Positions 45,197 through 53,683 of a stretch of DNA of 64,000 nucleotides are shown here, one piece after another. Numbering within the stretch: position 1 is the first letter of the stretch; every line of letters starts with the position of its first letter. The notes below the pieces were generated by a model. That model saw nothing but the letters and a program-made list of their open reading frames with translations, searched no databases and was not told the origin of the DNA. This stretch comes from an uncultured Prevotellaceae bacterium (GTDB lineage: Bacteria; Bacteroidota; Bacteroidia; Bacteroidales; Bacteroidaceae): positions 1 to 64,000 of the forward strand of contig CAMKTN010000005.1 in assembly GCA_946415705.1 (NCBI GenBank). Reading direction: 5' to 3'. Position numbers and translations under genes: made by a program.

Positions 45197-47047
45197 CTAT
45201 ATACTCCCCTCGCCATTTGGAGAGGGGTTGGGGGTGAGGCTTTTTATTGCTTTTGCTTTGGCTTCACCGACGATTTTTGTCAGGTCTTCGAGGCTCGCTT
45301 CTTTGATGCGTTTCACACTCTTGAAGGCTTTCAGGAGGGCTTGTTTGGTCTTGGGACCGATGCCGGGAATGCTGTCGAGCTCCGATTTCACCATGCTCTT
45401 GCTGCGCTTGTCGCGATGGAAAGTGATGGCGAAGCGGTGTACCTCGTCCTGGATTTGTGTGAGCAGACGGAAGAGGGCGCTGTCTTGTTTCAGGGCCACC
45501 GTCATCGGAGGCTTGCCATAAAGCAGTTCATGGGTTCGATGCTTGTCGTCTTTCGCCAATCCAGCGATAGGAATCTGGAGCCCCAGTTCCCCTTCAACCA
45601 CTGCTCGAACCACATTCATTTGTCCGATTCCACCATCTGTGATGATGAGGTCGGGTAGGGGAGTGCCCTCGTCCACCATCCGACTGTAGCGACGCCGTAC
45701 TACCTCCTGCATAGAGGCGTAGTCATCGGGACCTACCACTGTCTTGATATTGTACTTTCGATAGTCCGCCTTGCTGGGTTTGCACTTCTTGAAGACCACG
45801 CAAGCCGCCACCGCATCAGAACCCGATATATTGGAGTTATCGAAACATTCGATTTGATAGGGTAGGGTAGGGAGCTTCAGGTGATCCTGTATCTCTTTCA
45901 TCAAGCGCACCGCTTTCTGTTCAGGATTCAGCTTGTCTTGCTGCTTCAGACTATCTACTTTATATTGCTTCACGTTGAGCTCCGATAGCGCTAAAAGCTG
46001 CTTTTTATCGCCACGAACGGGTATTGTTATCTCGATATTCTCTAAAGGAAGTTCCACGTGGAACGGCAGCACGATTTCTTTCGCCGTCGAGCCCCAGCGG
46101 TCGCGCATATCCATGATGCCGCGCACGAGCAGTTCCTCTTTCGTCTCGTCCAACTTCTTCTTATATTCAAAGGTGAAGGCTTGGTTGATGGCACCTTCTA
46201 CGACGTGCAGGTAGTTGATGTAGGCGATGCGTTCGTCGTTTTCGATGGTGAATACGTCGATATTGTGCCCTGTGGGTAGGATGACTTGGCTCCTTTCCTG
46301 GTGTGCCGTGATGAGGTCGTAGCGTTTCTTCACCACCTGTGCCTCTTCGAATTTCATTTCTGCGGCCAGCCGTTGCATCTCGGCCATCATCTCACGACGT
46401 AAAGCTGCGGTGTCTCCTTTCAAAATTCGCACGGCTGCATCGATGAATTGCATGTATTCCTCCTGACTCTGATAGCCTACACACGGTCCCAGGCAGTTCT
46501 TCATGTGGTACTCGAGGCAGAGTTTATATTTCCCCGATTCCACCCCTTCTTTGCTCATCGGCTGGTGGCAACGACGGATGGGGTAGAGATTTTTGAAGAG
46601 TTCCAGCAGGCCGTTGATGGTCGGAATATGACTGTAGGGACCGAAATACATGGCTCCCCTGCGGTCAATTCGGCGTGTTTTGAAGATGCGTGGCAGATAT
46701 TCCTTCGTGACGGCAATACTTGGATAGGTCTTGCCATCTTTCAACAGTACGTTATAGCGTGGCTGGAATTGTTTGATGAGTTGGTTCTCGAGCAGTAGTG
46801 CCTCCGCTTCCGTCTTGACGATGGTGTAGGTGATATCGTGAATCTTGCTCACCAGTACCTTCGTCTTGTAACGATCGACTTCTGTGTGGAAGTAGGTTGA
46901 ACAGCGCGCCTTCAAGTTCTTGGCCTTGCCCACATAGATAATCGTACCATGTTCGTCATGGTACTGATAGCTACCGGGCTTCTCGGGCATGTTCAGTACG
47001 ATAGCCTTCAGGCGTTCGATGCGCTGTCGGTCCTCTTCTTTGGTCAT
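45197..47047 (-). CDS. uvrC: Excinuclease ABC subunit C
   Basis: The 616-residue nuclease makes both incisions in nucleotide-excision repair with UvrAB. In order: GIY-YIG domain ('YVGKAKNLKARC', residues about 20-100), UVR domain ('LAAEMKFEEAQVVKKRYDLI'), the RNase H-like half ('ECFDNSNISGSDAVAACVVF', 'LIITDGGIGQMN'), and the C-terminal helix-hairpin-helix ('LDSIPGIGPKTKQALLKAF'). The final residues and the stop ('LTPNPSPNGEGSI') are encoded by a family A element. It starts 1 bp after the apt stop codon. Confidence 0.95.
   Translation of the reverse strand: MTKEEDRQRIERLKAIVLNMPEKPGSYQYHDEHGTIIYVGKAKNLKARCSTYFHTEVDRYKTKVLVSKIHDITYTIVKTEAEALLLENQLIKQFQPRYNVLLKDGKTYPSIAVTKEYLPRIFKTRRIDRRGAMYFGPYSHIPTINGLLELFKNLYPIRRCHQPMSKEGVESGKYKLCLEYHMKNCLGPCVGYQSQEEYMQFIDAAVRILKGDTAALRREMMAEMQRLAAEMKFEEAQVVKKRYDLITAHQERSQVILPTGHNIDVFTIENDERIAYINYLHVVEGAINQAFTFEYKKKLDETKEELLVRGIMDMRDRWGSTAKEIVLPFHVELPLENIEITIPVRGDKKQLLALSELNVKQYKVDSLKQQDKLNPEQKAVRLMKEIQDHLKLPTLPYQIECFDNSNISGSDAVAACVVFKKCKPSKADYRKYNIKTVVGPDDYASMQEVVRRRYSRMVDEGTPLPDLIITDGGIGQMNVVRAVVEGELGLQIPIAGLAKDDKHRTHELLYGKPPMTVALKQDSALFRLLTQIQDEVHRFAITFHRDKRSKSMVKSELDSIPGIGPKTKQALLKAFKSVKRIKEASLEDLTKIVGEAKAKAIKSLTPNPSPNGEGSI
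45203..45240 (+). repeat. Family A element supplying the uvrC C-terminus and stop
   Basis: ACTCCCCTC, GCCATTTG, GAGAGGGG, tail TTGGGGGTGAGGC. On the minus strand it codes for the last residues of UvrC. The TATATAC sequence next to it gives the stop. Confidence 0.75.
46050..46065. promoter_or_regulatory. parS-like site in uvrC (14-bp core)
   Basis: AGTTCCACGTGGAACG: the core GTTCCACGTGGAAC is a perfect palindrome fitting the GTTNCACGTGNAAC heart of parS. The outermost bases differ. It codes for 'FHVEL' of UvrC. Confidence 0.45.
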
Positions 47048-47048
47048 G

Positions 47049-47576
47049 TTAAATGGTGACGAGTGTGGTGAGGTCTATACCCTTAAATACATCGCGGCCA
47101 TGCAGGCCTTCATCGGTAATCTCGATGATAAAGTTGATGTATGTCTTCATGGGGTGGAAGTGCTGTACGAGTTTGTAGGTGGCCATTGCCGTGCCGCCGG
47201 TAGCGAGGAGGTCGTCGTGGATGAGGACCACATCGTTCTCATCGATGGCATCGATATGCATCTCCACGGTATCTACACCATATTCCTTCGAGAAAGACTC
47301 TTTGATGACGGTAGCGGGCAGCTTTCCCGGCTTGCGGGCGAGCACTACACCAGCCCCCAGACGAACGGCCAGTGCCGACGCCATTACAAAGCCGCGGCTT
47401 TCGATACCCACAATCTTGGTGATACCTTTATCTTTGTACAACTCGTACAGAGCATCGGTCATTTCTTGCATGCACTCGGCACTCTTGTACAGGGTTGTTA
47501 CGTCGCGGAAGTTAATCCCCTTCTTGGGGAAATCGGGAATACAACGAAGGTTGTCGAGGATGAGTTGTTGGTTCAT
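47049..47576 (-). CDS. apt: Adenine phosphoribosyltransferase
   Basis: The 175-residue product converts adenine and PRPP to AMP. The PRPP motif is 'VVLIHDDLLATGGTAMA' (about 117-133), with 'GIESRGFVMASALAVRLGAG' in the middle and 'CIPDFPKKGINFRDVTTL' at the start. It lies between mnmG and uvrC; the gap to mnmG holds a parS-like site. Confidence 0.95.
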   Translation of the reverse strand: MNQQLILDNLRCIPDFPKKGINFRDVTTLYKSAECMQEMTDALYELYKDKGITKIVGIESRGFVMASALAVRLGAGVVLARKPGKLPATVIKESFSKEYGVDTVEMHIDAIDENDVVLIHDDLLATGGTAMATYKLVQHFHPMKTYINFIIEITDEGLHGRDVFKGIDLTTLVTI

Positions 47577-47616
47577 TGCTTATTGTTTAAATGGTTTGTA
47601 GTCGAGTAGTTACGGA

Positions 47617-47632
47617 TGTTTCACGTGGAACA
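47617..47632. promoter_or_regulatory. parS-like chromosome partition site
   Basis: TGTTTCACGTGGAACA. Its reverse complement TGTTCCACGTGAAACA is identical to the 16-bp parS site bound by ParB/Spo0J in Bacillus and conserved across phyla. It lies in the short apt-mnmG gap. Confidence 0.7.
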
Positions 47633-47643
47633 AAGAGCGATGT

Positions 47644-49599
47644 TTAACGCCCAAGCAGCACCAGCAGGACGTTGATGTCGGAAGGCGAGACACCTGGGAT
47701 GCGCGAGGCCTGCGCCAGTGTCTCGGGGTCGTGCTTGACCAGCTTCTGGCGCCCTTCCGTGGAGATGGATTGGAGCGTGTCGTAGTCGAAGCGACCACGG
47801 ATGCGGATGTTCTCCAGGCGGTGCATCTTCTCAGCCTGTTCCATCTCGCGTTGGATATAGCCTTTGTATTTGATCTCGATTTCGGCCTCTTCGATGATCT
47901 CCTCGCGGCGGTCGTGGAGGGTGTCCATGAACGCTTGCAGGCGGGGTAGGGCAGGGGAGAGGTTGTCGAAAGTCAGCTGCGGGCGTCCCAGCAGTTCCAT
48001 CAGCTTGCAGCCGCGCGTCAGAGGGGCGGTGCCGTTCTGCTCCAGAAGGGCGTTAATCTCATTCATCTTGATGGATTCGTCCTCGGCAAAGCGGATGATG
48101 CGCTCCACCTCTTCGTGCTTCTTCTGGTAATGCTGCAGACGTTCTGTGGTGGCGACACCCATGCGATGTCCGAGTTCCGTGAGGCGGGCGTCGGCGTTGT
48201 CCTGGCGCAGCAGGATGCGGTACTCCGCACGGCTGGTGAACATACGGTAGGGCTCATCCACGCCCTTGCAGACGAGGTCGTCGATGAGCACGCCGATATA
48301 CGCTTCGTCGCGCTTCAGCACCAACGGCTCCTTGCCTGTGCAATGACGGGCGGCGTTGATGCCTGCGAGGAGTCCTTGTCCGGCAGCTTCCTCGTAGCCC
48401 GTGGTGCCGTTGACCTGTCCCGCCAGATAGAGGCCGCTGATGACGCGTGACTCCAGCGAGTGGTGCAGCTGTGTGGGGTCGAAGAAGTCGTATTCGATGG
48501 CATAGCCCGGACGGAAAATCTCCAGGTTGCGGAAGGCCGGAATCAGCTTCAGGGCCTCTATCTGTACGTTGATGGGCAGCGAGGAGGAGAAGCCGTTGAG
48601 GTAGTATTCGTTGGTGCTGGTGCCTTCCGGCTCTAAGAACAGCTGGTGCTGGTCCTTGTCGGGGAAGGTCATCAGCTTGGTCTCGATGCTGGGGCAGTAG
48701 CGAGGACCTATGCTTTGTATCTGGCCGTTGTAGAGGGGCGAGTCAGGCAGCCCAGCCCGCAGGCGCTCGTGGACGGCTTCGTTGGTATAAGTAATCCAGC
48801 AGGGCAAGGATGGAAGATGAGAGATAAGAGATGAGAGATGAGAGATAGGCTGCGCTTGACAATCTTTCATCTTTAATCTTTCATCTTTAATCTCAAAAGA
48901 GAATCCTCTTCCTTCCGTGTCGCCGGGCTGTTCGGTCATGAGGGAGAAATCGACGCTGCGGGCATCGATGCGGACGGGGGTTCCCGTCTTCATGCGTGCC
49001 ACGCGGATGCCATGCTGGGCGATGCTCTCGGCCAGCTCCAACGAGGGCGGTTCGGCACAGCGGCCGCCCGGCAGCTTCACACGCCCGATATGCATCAGCC
49101 CGTTTAGGAAGGTGCCTGCCGTGAGGATGATGCTCTTGGCCGTGAAGGTCATGCCCAAGTAGGTCTCGACGCCCGTAGCTACGGCCCCCTCCCGACCTCC
49201 CCGAGGGGAGGAGTCCACAAGTAATTTGCGCACCTGGTCCTGCCAGATATGCAGGTTGGGGGTGTTCTCCAGCACCTCGCGCCACGCCCAGATGAACTTG
49301 CCGCGGTCGCACTGTGCACGGGGGCTCCACATCGCGGGGCCCTTGGAGCGGTTGAGCATGCGGAACTGGATGGTGGTGGCGTCGGTGACGCGTCCCATGG
49401 CACCGCCGAGAGCGTCTATCTCCCTGACGATCTGGCCCTTAGCAATGCCGCCGACAGCGGGGTTGCAGGACATCTGCGCGATTTTATTCATGTCCATGGT
49501 GATTAGGAGCGTCTGCGCACCGATGCGTGCAGCGGCGTGTGCCGCCTCGCAACCTGCGTGGCCGGCTCCTATCACGATGACATCATAGTTCCTTTGCAT
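47644..49599 (-). CDS. mnmG: tRNA uridine-5-carboxymethylaminomethyl modification enzyme MnmG (GidA)
   Basis: The 651-residue FAD protein modifies the wobble U of several tRNAs with MnmE. It has the FAD motif 'VIVIGAGHAGCEAAHAAARIG', 'SCNPAVGGIAKGQIVREIDALGG' (described), 'RMKTGTPVRID' and 'TSRAEYRILLRQDNADARLT'. Two in-frame insertions are visible. One is a family A element (49183-49216, 'SSPRGGREGAVATG'). The other is about 29 residues ('IKDERLKMKDCQAQ', then 'ISHLSSLISHLPS') from an oligomer tract (48811-48897) between 'GRGFSFE' and 'LPCWITYTNE'. Confidence 0.95.
   Translation of the reverse strand: MQRNYDVIVIGAGHAGCEAAHAAARIGAQTLLITMDMNKIAQMSCNPAVGGIAKGQIVREIDALGGAMGRVTDATTIQFRMLNRSKGPAMWSPRAQCDRGKFIWAWREVLENTPNLHIWQDQVRKLLVDSSPRGGREGAVATGVETYLGMTFTAKSIILTAGTFLNGLMHIGRVKLPGGRCAEPPSLELAESIAQHGIRVARMKTGTPVRIDARSVDFSLMTEQPGDTEGRGFSFEIKDERLKMKDCQAQPISHLSSLISHLPSLPCWITYTNEAVHERLRAGLPDSPLYNGQIQSIGPRYCPSIETKLMTFPDKDQHQLFLEPEGTSTNEYYLNGFSSSLPINVQIEALKLIPAFRNLEIFRPGYAIEYDFFDPTQLHHSLESRVISGLYLAGQVNGTTGYEEAAGQGLLAGINAARHCTGKEPLVLKRDEAYIGVLIDDLVCKGVDEPYRMFTSRAEYRILLRQDNADARLTELGHRMGVATTERLQHYQKKHEEVERIIRFAEDESIKMNEINALLEQNGTAPLTRGCKLMELLGRPQLTFDNLSPALPRLQAFMDTLHDRREEIIEEAEIEIKYKGYIQREMEQAEKMHRLENIRIRGRFDYDTLQSISTEGRQKLVKHDPETLAQASRIPGVSPSDINVLLVLLGR
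48811..48897 (-). repeat. Family C oligomer tract inserted in-frame in mnmG
   Basis: Plus strand: GATGAGAGATAAGAGATGAGAG-type purine repeats, a short middle, then TCATCTTTAATCTTTCATCT-type repeats that are roughly complementary. The tract interrupts a conserved part of the protein without breaking the frame. Confidence 0.75.
49183..49216 (-). repeat. Family A element, in-frame in mnmG
   Basis: GGCCCCCTCCCGACC, TCCCCGAGGGGAGG: a shortened hairpin with the same C/G asymmetry as the other copies. Encodes 'SSPRGGREGA'. Confidence 0.6.
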
Positions 49600-49611
49600 G
49601 CGGCGAATGGC

Positions 49612-51081
49612 TTAATGACGTTTGAAGTATTTCCCCACAACGGGTAGGTGGCTGAGTGGCAAGTCCTTCTTGACGATATACCCCACGAAGAGGCAGATGA
49701 GGAGCGTGTTGACGATGAGCTGTGCCCACACAGGTGCCACCTTGGTCACATACACCATCGCGGCATACAGCACAATGGTCAGCACCACGTAGATGCAGAT
49801 GTCCTTCATCGGGTAGTTGATGGGGTTCTTCCGCTGACCGATGATATAGCTCAGCACCATCGCCGTGCCGTAGCCTGCCACGCCACCCCAGGCGCACGCC
49901 CAGTAGCCGTATTGTGGGATGAACAGGATGTTCACGGCCACGAGTACGACACAGCCGACGATGGAGAAGATGGCGCCGTAGATGGTCTTGTCGATGAGCT
50001 TGTACCAGAACGAGAGGTTGAAATACACGCCCATCATGATTTCAGCCGCCATCACAATCGGCACCACGCCGAGGCCCTCGCGATAGCCGGCACCTATTAT
50101 ATATTGTAGTATCGGCATATAGCCGACCACGCCGAGGAAGGCCAGAAGTGTGAAGATCAGGAAGTACTTCATCGCTGCGGCGTAGTATTCGCGGCTGTCG
50201 GCATCCTTGGCTTTGGCGAAGACGATGGGCTCGTAGGCATAGCGGAACGCTTGCGTGATCATCGCCATAATCATCGCTATCTTCACGCAGCTGCCGTAGA
50301 TGCCCAACTGCACATTCGCCTGTGCCTCATCGGGATAGACGAGCGGGAAGAGGATCTTGTCGGCTACCTGGTTCAGGATGCCGGCGATGCCGAGAATCAG
50401 GATGGGCCATGAGTAGCTCAGCATCCGGCGTAGCAGCGAGCCGTCGAAGTGCCAGTGAATCTTAAACAGCTCCGGCACGAAGCACAATGAGATGAAGCCC
50501 GTGCAGAGGAGGTTGATGAAGAAGACATAGAACACGCTCGTCTTGCCCAGCACCACAAAATAGAGTAGATTAAGGCCGATGTTCAGGAAGATGAACAGCA
50601 GCTTGAGCGAGGCAAACCTGATGGCGCGCTTCTGGAAACGCAGGAAGCTGAAAGGGATTGCCTGCAGGGCGTCCATCGCCACCACGGCCCCCATCATCAG
50701 CAAGTACTCGTGGTGCTCTGCGTAGCCCAGATAGCTGGCGATGGGGGTGATGAACCCGAAGAGCAGCGCCAGGAAGAGAGCCGTCAGCGTGCCGATGGTG
50801 GCAAAGGCTGTCGTGAACACCGTGTCCGGCCAATGCCCGTTGCTGTCAGAGGCGGGTCTGTCGTTGGCGTAGCGGAAGAGCGTCGTCTCCATGCCGAAGG
50901 TCAGCAGCACCAGCAGCAATGCCGTGTAGGCATAGATATTGGTGCTCACGCCATAGTCGCCCGACTCCTTGGGCATGTAGTGGGTGTAGAGGGGTACGAG
51001 GAGATAGTTGAGGAAGCGCCCTATGATGCTGCTCAGCCCATAGATGGCGGTATCCTTCATCAAGCCATTCAGTTTTGCCAT
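49612..51081 (-). CDS. MATE/MOP-type polysaccharide (O-antigen-like) flippase
   Basis: The 489-residue membrane protein has about 14 helices. The start 'LNGLMKDTAIYGLSSIIGRFLNYLLVPLYT' is typical of Wzx-like exporters, as is 'FRYANDRPAS' after the second helix. It probably flips lipid-linked sugars to the periplasm. No glycosyltransferase genes flank it. The start is ATG 51081, 23 bp downstream of a -7 element. It heads the run to mnmG (12-bp gap). Confidence 0.85.
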   Translation of the reverse strand: MAKLNGLMKDTAIYGLSSIIGRFLNYLLVPLYTHYMPKESGDYGVSTNIYAYTALLLVLLTFGMETTLFRYANDRPASDSNGHWPDTVFTTAFATIGTLTALFLALLFGFITPIASYLGYAEHHEYLLMMGAVVAMDALQAIPFSFLRFQKRAIRFASLKLLFIFLNIGLNLLYFVVLGKTSVFYVFFINLLCTGFISLCFVPELFKIHWHFDGSLLRRMLSYSWPILILGIAGILNQVADKILFPLVYPDEAQANVQLGIYGSCVKIAMIMAMITQAFRYAYEPIVFAKAKDADSREYYAAAMKYFLIFTLLAFLGVVGYMPILQYIIGAGYREGLGVVPIVMAAEIMMGVYFNLSFWYKLIDKTIYGAIFSIVGCVVLVAVNILFIPQYGYWACAWGGVAGYGTAMVLSYIIGQRKNPINYPMKDICIYVVLTIVLYAAMVYVTKVAPVWAQLIVNTLLICLFVGYIVKKDLPLSHLPVVGKYFKRH

Positions 51082-51103
51082 GAAAAGTTCACATTTTACG
51101 CCG

Positions 51104-51134
51104 CGAAGGTACTCATTTTCTATCGACAGACAAA
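51104..51134 (-). promoter_or_regulatory. Promoter of the flippase gene
   Basis: Minus strand: TTTG, 19 bp, TACCTTCG (one mismatch to TAnnTTTG). Back to back with the tRNA-Leu promoter. Confidence 0.45.
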
Positions 51135-51160
51135 ACAAAACACATTTTTTTCTTTCAAAA

Positions 51161-51192
51161 TTTGGTAGTTCTCTCAACTTGCACTACCTTTG
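51161..51192 (+). promoter_or_regulatory. Promoter of tRNA-Leu and the second metY-like gene
   Basis: TTTG (51161-51164), 20 bp, TACCTTTG (51185-51192), then 14 bp to the tRNA 5' end. Confidence 0.65.
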
Positions 51193-51206
51193 CACCCGCT
51201 TTTGAA

Positions 51207-51288
51207 GCCCAGATGGCGGAATCGGTAGACGCGCTGGTCTCAAACACCAGTGGGGCAACCCGTGCCGGTTCGACCCCGGCTCTGGGTA
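51207..51288 (+). tRNA. tRNA-Leu (anticodon CAA)
   Basis: Acceptor stem GCCCAGA/TCTGGGT, anticodon arm CTGGT-CTCAAAC-ACCAG with CAA at the centre, long variable arm (GGGGCAACCC), and T arm GCCGG-TTCGACC-CCGGC. The 3' CCA is not encoded (A then CA). The first pair is G-T. Confidence 0.9.
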
Positions 51289-51381
51289 CAGGCAAGGCGG
51301 AGGCTTCGCAGGAAGCTTCCGCTGCTTCTTTAAAGCTCCCATAGGCCCCTAAGCCTTATAAGCCCTATAATAATAAAGAGT

Positions 51382-52701
51382 ATGAAAAAGAATCTCGAAA
51401 CGCTCTGCATTCATGGCGGTTGGCATCCCACCAAGGGTGAGCCGCAGCAGCTGCCAATCTTCCAGAGCACCACGTTCAAGTACGACACCAGCGAGCAGAT
51501 GGCCAAGCTCTTCGACCTCGAGGAGTCAGGTTATTTCTATACACGTCTGGCCAACCCCACCAACGACGCTGTGGCCGCTAAGATCAACGCCCTCGAAGGC
51601 GGTGTGGGCTGCATGCTGACCTCGTCGGGTCAGGCTGCCAACTTCTACGCTGTCTTCAATATCTGCCAGGCTGGTGACCATTTCATCACCTCGAACAACA
51701 TCTATGGCGGCACCTATAACCTCTTCGGTGTCACGATGAAGAAGCTGGGCATCGAATGCACGTTCGTGGATCCTGATTGGGATGATGCGCGCATCGAGGC
51801 CGCCTTCCGTCCGAATACGAAGTGCTTCTTCGGCGAGACCATCTCCAACCCGGGCGGCAACGTCTTCGACATCGAGCGCTTCGCCAAGATGGCCCACAAG
51901 CACGGTGTGCCCCTCATCGTGGATAACACCTTCGCCACGCCCATCAACTGCCGACCCTTCGAGTGGGGCTGCGATATCGTCACACACTCCACGACCAAGT
52001 ACATGGACGGCCACGCCACACAAGTCGGCGGTGCCATCATCGACAGCGGCAATTTCGATTGGGAAACTTGCACCCACTTAGGCGATCCCTCAACGATAAA
52101 CCCTCAACCCTCAACCCCCAAATACCCTGGCCTCACGACCCCCGATGAGAGCTACCACGGCCTCACCTACACCAAGGCCTTCGGCAAGCAGGCCTATGTC
52201 ACCAAGCTCGTGTCGCAGCTGATGCGCGACCTGGGCAGCATCCCTGCCCCCCAGAACTGCTTCCTGCTGAACCTGGGACTGGAAACGCTGCACTTGCGTA
52301 TGCCGCGCCACTGCGAGAACGCCCAGCGCGTGGCTGAGTGGCTGGAGAAGAACCCGCGTGTGGCGTGGGTCAACTACTGCGGTCTGCCCTCGAACAAGTA
52401 CTACGCCCTGGCGCAGAAGTACCTGCCCAACGGCTCCTGCGGCGTCATCGCCTTCGGTCTGAAGGGCACGCGCGAGGATGCTATTAAGTTCATGGATAAC
52501 CTGGACTTCGTGAGCATCGTGACCCACGTGGCCGATGCCCGCACCTGTGTCCTCCATCCCGCCAGCCACACCCACCGTCAGCTCTCCGACGAGCAGCTGC
52601 GCGAAGCCGGCGTCGCCCCCGATCTCATCCGCCTCAGCGTAGGCCTTGAGAATGTCGAGGACATCATCGCCGACCTCCAGCAGGCGATGGATAAGATGTA
52701 A
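51382..52701 (+). CDS. O-acetylhomoserine sulfhydrylase/cystathionine-lyase-type PLP enzyme (second copy)
   Basis: The 439-residue Cys/Met-metabolism PLP enzyme begins 'LETLCIHGGWHPTKGEPQQL'. The PLP lysine lies in 'IVTHSTTKYMDGHATQVGG' and the substrate loop in 'NNIYGGTYNLF'. The length fits MetY; a gamma-lyase is possible. An oligomer tract (about 52089-52125) inserts 'DPSTINPQPSTPKYPG' in-frame after 'GNFDWETCTHL'. It lies downstream of tRNA-Leu and may share its transcript. Confidence 0.9.
   Translation: MKKNLETLCIHGGWHPTKGEPQQLPIFQSTTFKYDTSEQMAKLFDLEESGYFYTRLANPTNDAVAAKINALEGGVGCMLTSSGQAANFYAVFNICQAGDHFITSNNIYGGTYNLFGVTMKKLGIECTFVDPDWDDARIEAAFRPNTKCFFGETISNPGGNVFDIERFAKMAHKHGVPLIVDNTFATPINCRPFEWGCDIVTHSTTKYMDGHATQVGGAIIDSGNFDWETCTHLGDPSTINPQPSTPKYPGLTTPDESYHGLTYTKAFGKQAYVTKLVSQLMRDLGSIPAPQNCFLLNLGLETLHLRMPRHCENAQRVAEWLEKNPRVAWVNYCGLPSNKYYALAQKYLPNGSCGVIAFGLKGTREDAIKFMDNLDFVSIVTHVADARTCVLHPASHTHRQLSDEQLREAGVAPDLIRLSVGLENVEDIIADLQQAMDKM
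52089..52125 (+). repeat. Family C oligomer tract in-frame in the second metY-like gene
   Basis: CCTCAACGATAAACCCTCAA-type repeats, continuing CCCTCAACCCCCA. Encodes 'PSTINPQPSTP' in a loop. Confidence 0.65.
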
Positions 52702-52702
52702 G

Positions 52703-52740
52703 AAACATAAAAGCCCGCTGAAAGGCGGGCTTTATGTTTC
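52703..52740. terminator. Bidirectional Rho-independent terminator
   Basis: Core stem AAAGCCCGC/GCGGGCTTT (52710-52718 and 52725-52733) with loop TGAAAG. The pairing extends outward to about 15 bp (AAACAT/ATGTTT) with one bulged A. It separates the convergent metY-like and purU genes. Confidence 0.85.
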
Positions 52741-52742
52741 TG

Positions 52743-53624
52743 TTAACTGAAGATGATGGTTTTGTTTTTGTAAGTGAGAATCTTGCGCTCGATGTGCTTG
52801 GTGACGGCGCGCGAGAGCACGATTTTCTCCAGATCCTTGCCCTTGAGGGCCAGGCTCTCGGGGGTGTCCTTATGGCTGATGCGCGCCACGTCCTGATCGA
52901 TGATGGGACCGGCATCAAGTTCGGCCGTGACATAGTGGCTGGTGGCACCGATAATCTTCACGCCGCGCTCCCAGGCTTGGTGGTAGGGTTTGGCGCCCAC
53001 GAAGGCGGGCAGGAAGGAGTGGTGGATGTTGATGATGTGATGGGGGTAGGCAGCTATCATCTCGTCGCTGATAATCTGCATATAGCGAGCCAGTACGATG
53101 AAGGTGATACGCTTCTCGCGCAGCAGCTCCATCTCGGCAGCCTCCACCTCCGCTTTGTTGGAGTGGTCCTTGTTGATGCTCCATACATAGTAGGGGATGT
53201 CGAACTGTTCAGCTACGTAGCGCAAGTCCTCATGGTTGCTGATGATGCAGGGGATATCGACAGCCCACTCGCCGGCTTTGTAGCGCGCCAGCAGGTCGTA
53301 GAGGCAGTGGCTCATGCGGCTGACGAAGATGGCCATGCGCGGGCGCTCGTCGGAGAAGTAGAGGTTGAATGTCATCTGGTAGCGCTGCGCGTAGAGTGTG
53401 GAAAGGTACTCCTTGATCTTGTCCTTGGGGATGAGGAAGCACTCCAACTCCCATTCAATGCGCATAAAGAACATACCGTCCTCGCGATCGACATATTGGT
53501 CGAGATAGACGATGTTACCCTTGTTATCGGTGATGAACTTGGTGACTTCGGAGATGATGCCTGGCTGGTCGGGGCAGTGGAGGAGTAGGATGGCAGTCCG
53601 TTTTATGTCGGTTGTGCGGGTCAT
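52743..53624 (-). CDS. purU: Formyltetrahydrofolate deformylase
   Basis: The 293-residue product releases formate from 10-formyl-THF for purine synthesis. An N-terminal ACT domain ('ILLLHCPDQPGIISEVTKFI') is followed by the formyltransferase fold ('RMAIFVSRMSHCLYDLLARY', 'IINIHHSFLPAFVGAKPYHQA', 'GPIIDQDVARI'). The catalytic Asn, His and Asp segments are all visible. The promoter -7 element is TATCTTTG at 53676-53683. Confidence 0.95.
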   Translation of the reverse strand: MTRTTDIKRTAILLLHCPDQPGIISEVTKFITDNKGNIVYLDQYVDREDGMFFMRIEWELECFLIPKDKIKEYLSTLYAQRYQMTFNLYFSDERPRMAIFVSRMSHCLYDLLARYKAGEWAVDIPCIISNHEDLRYVAEQFDIPYYVWSINKDHSNKAEVEAAEMELLREKRITFIVLARYMQIISDEMIAAYPHHIINIHHSFLPAFVGAKPYHQAWERGVKIIGATSHYVTAELDAGPIIDQDVARISHKDTPESLALKGKDLEKIVLSRAVTKHIERKILTYKNKTIIFS

Positions 53625-53675
53625 TGTTCTGATGGGTTATTCGTTATATTGTGCAGCGCCGGAGCGTTGTGGGTG

Positions 53676-53683
53676 CAAAGATA
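53676..53683 (-). promoter_or_regulatory. Promoter -7 element (TATCTTTG) for purU
   Basis: TAnnTTTG match about 50 bp before the ATG. Next to it (53700-53730) is an AAGTGAAAAGTG oligomer tract of family C. Confidence 0.45.
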
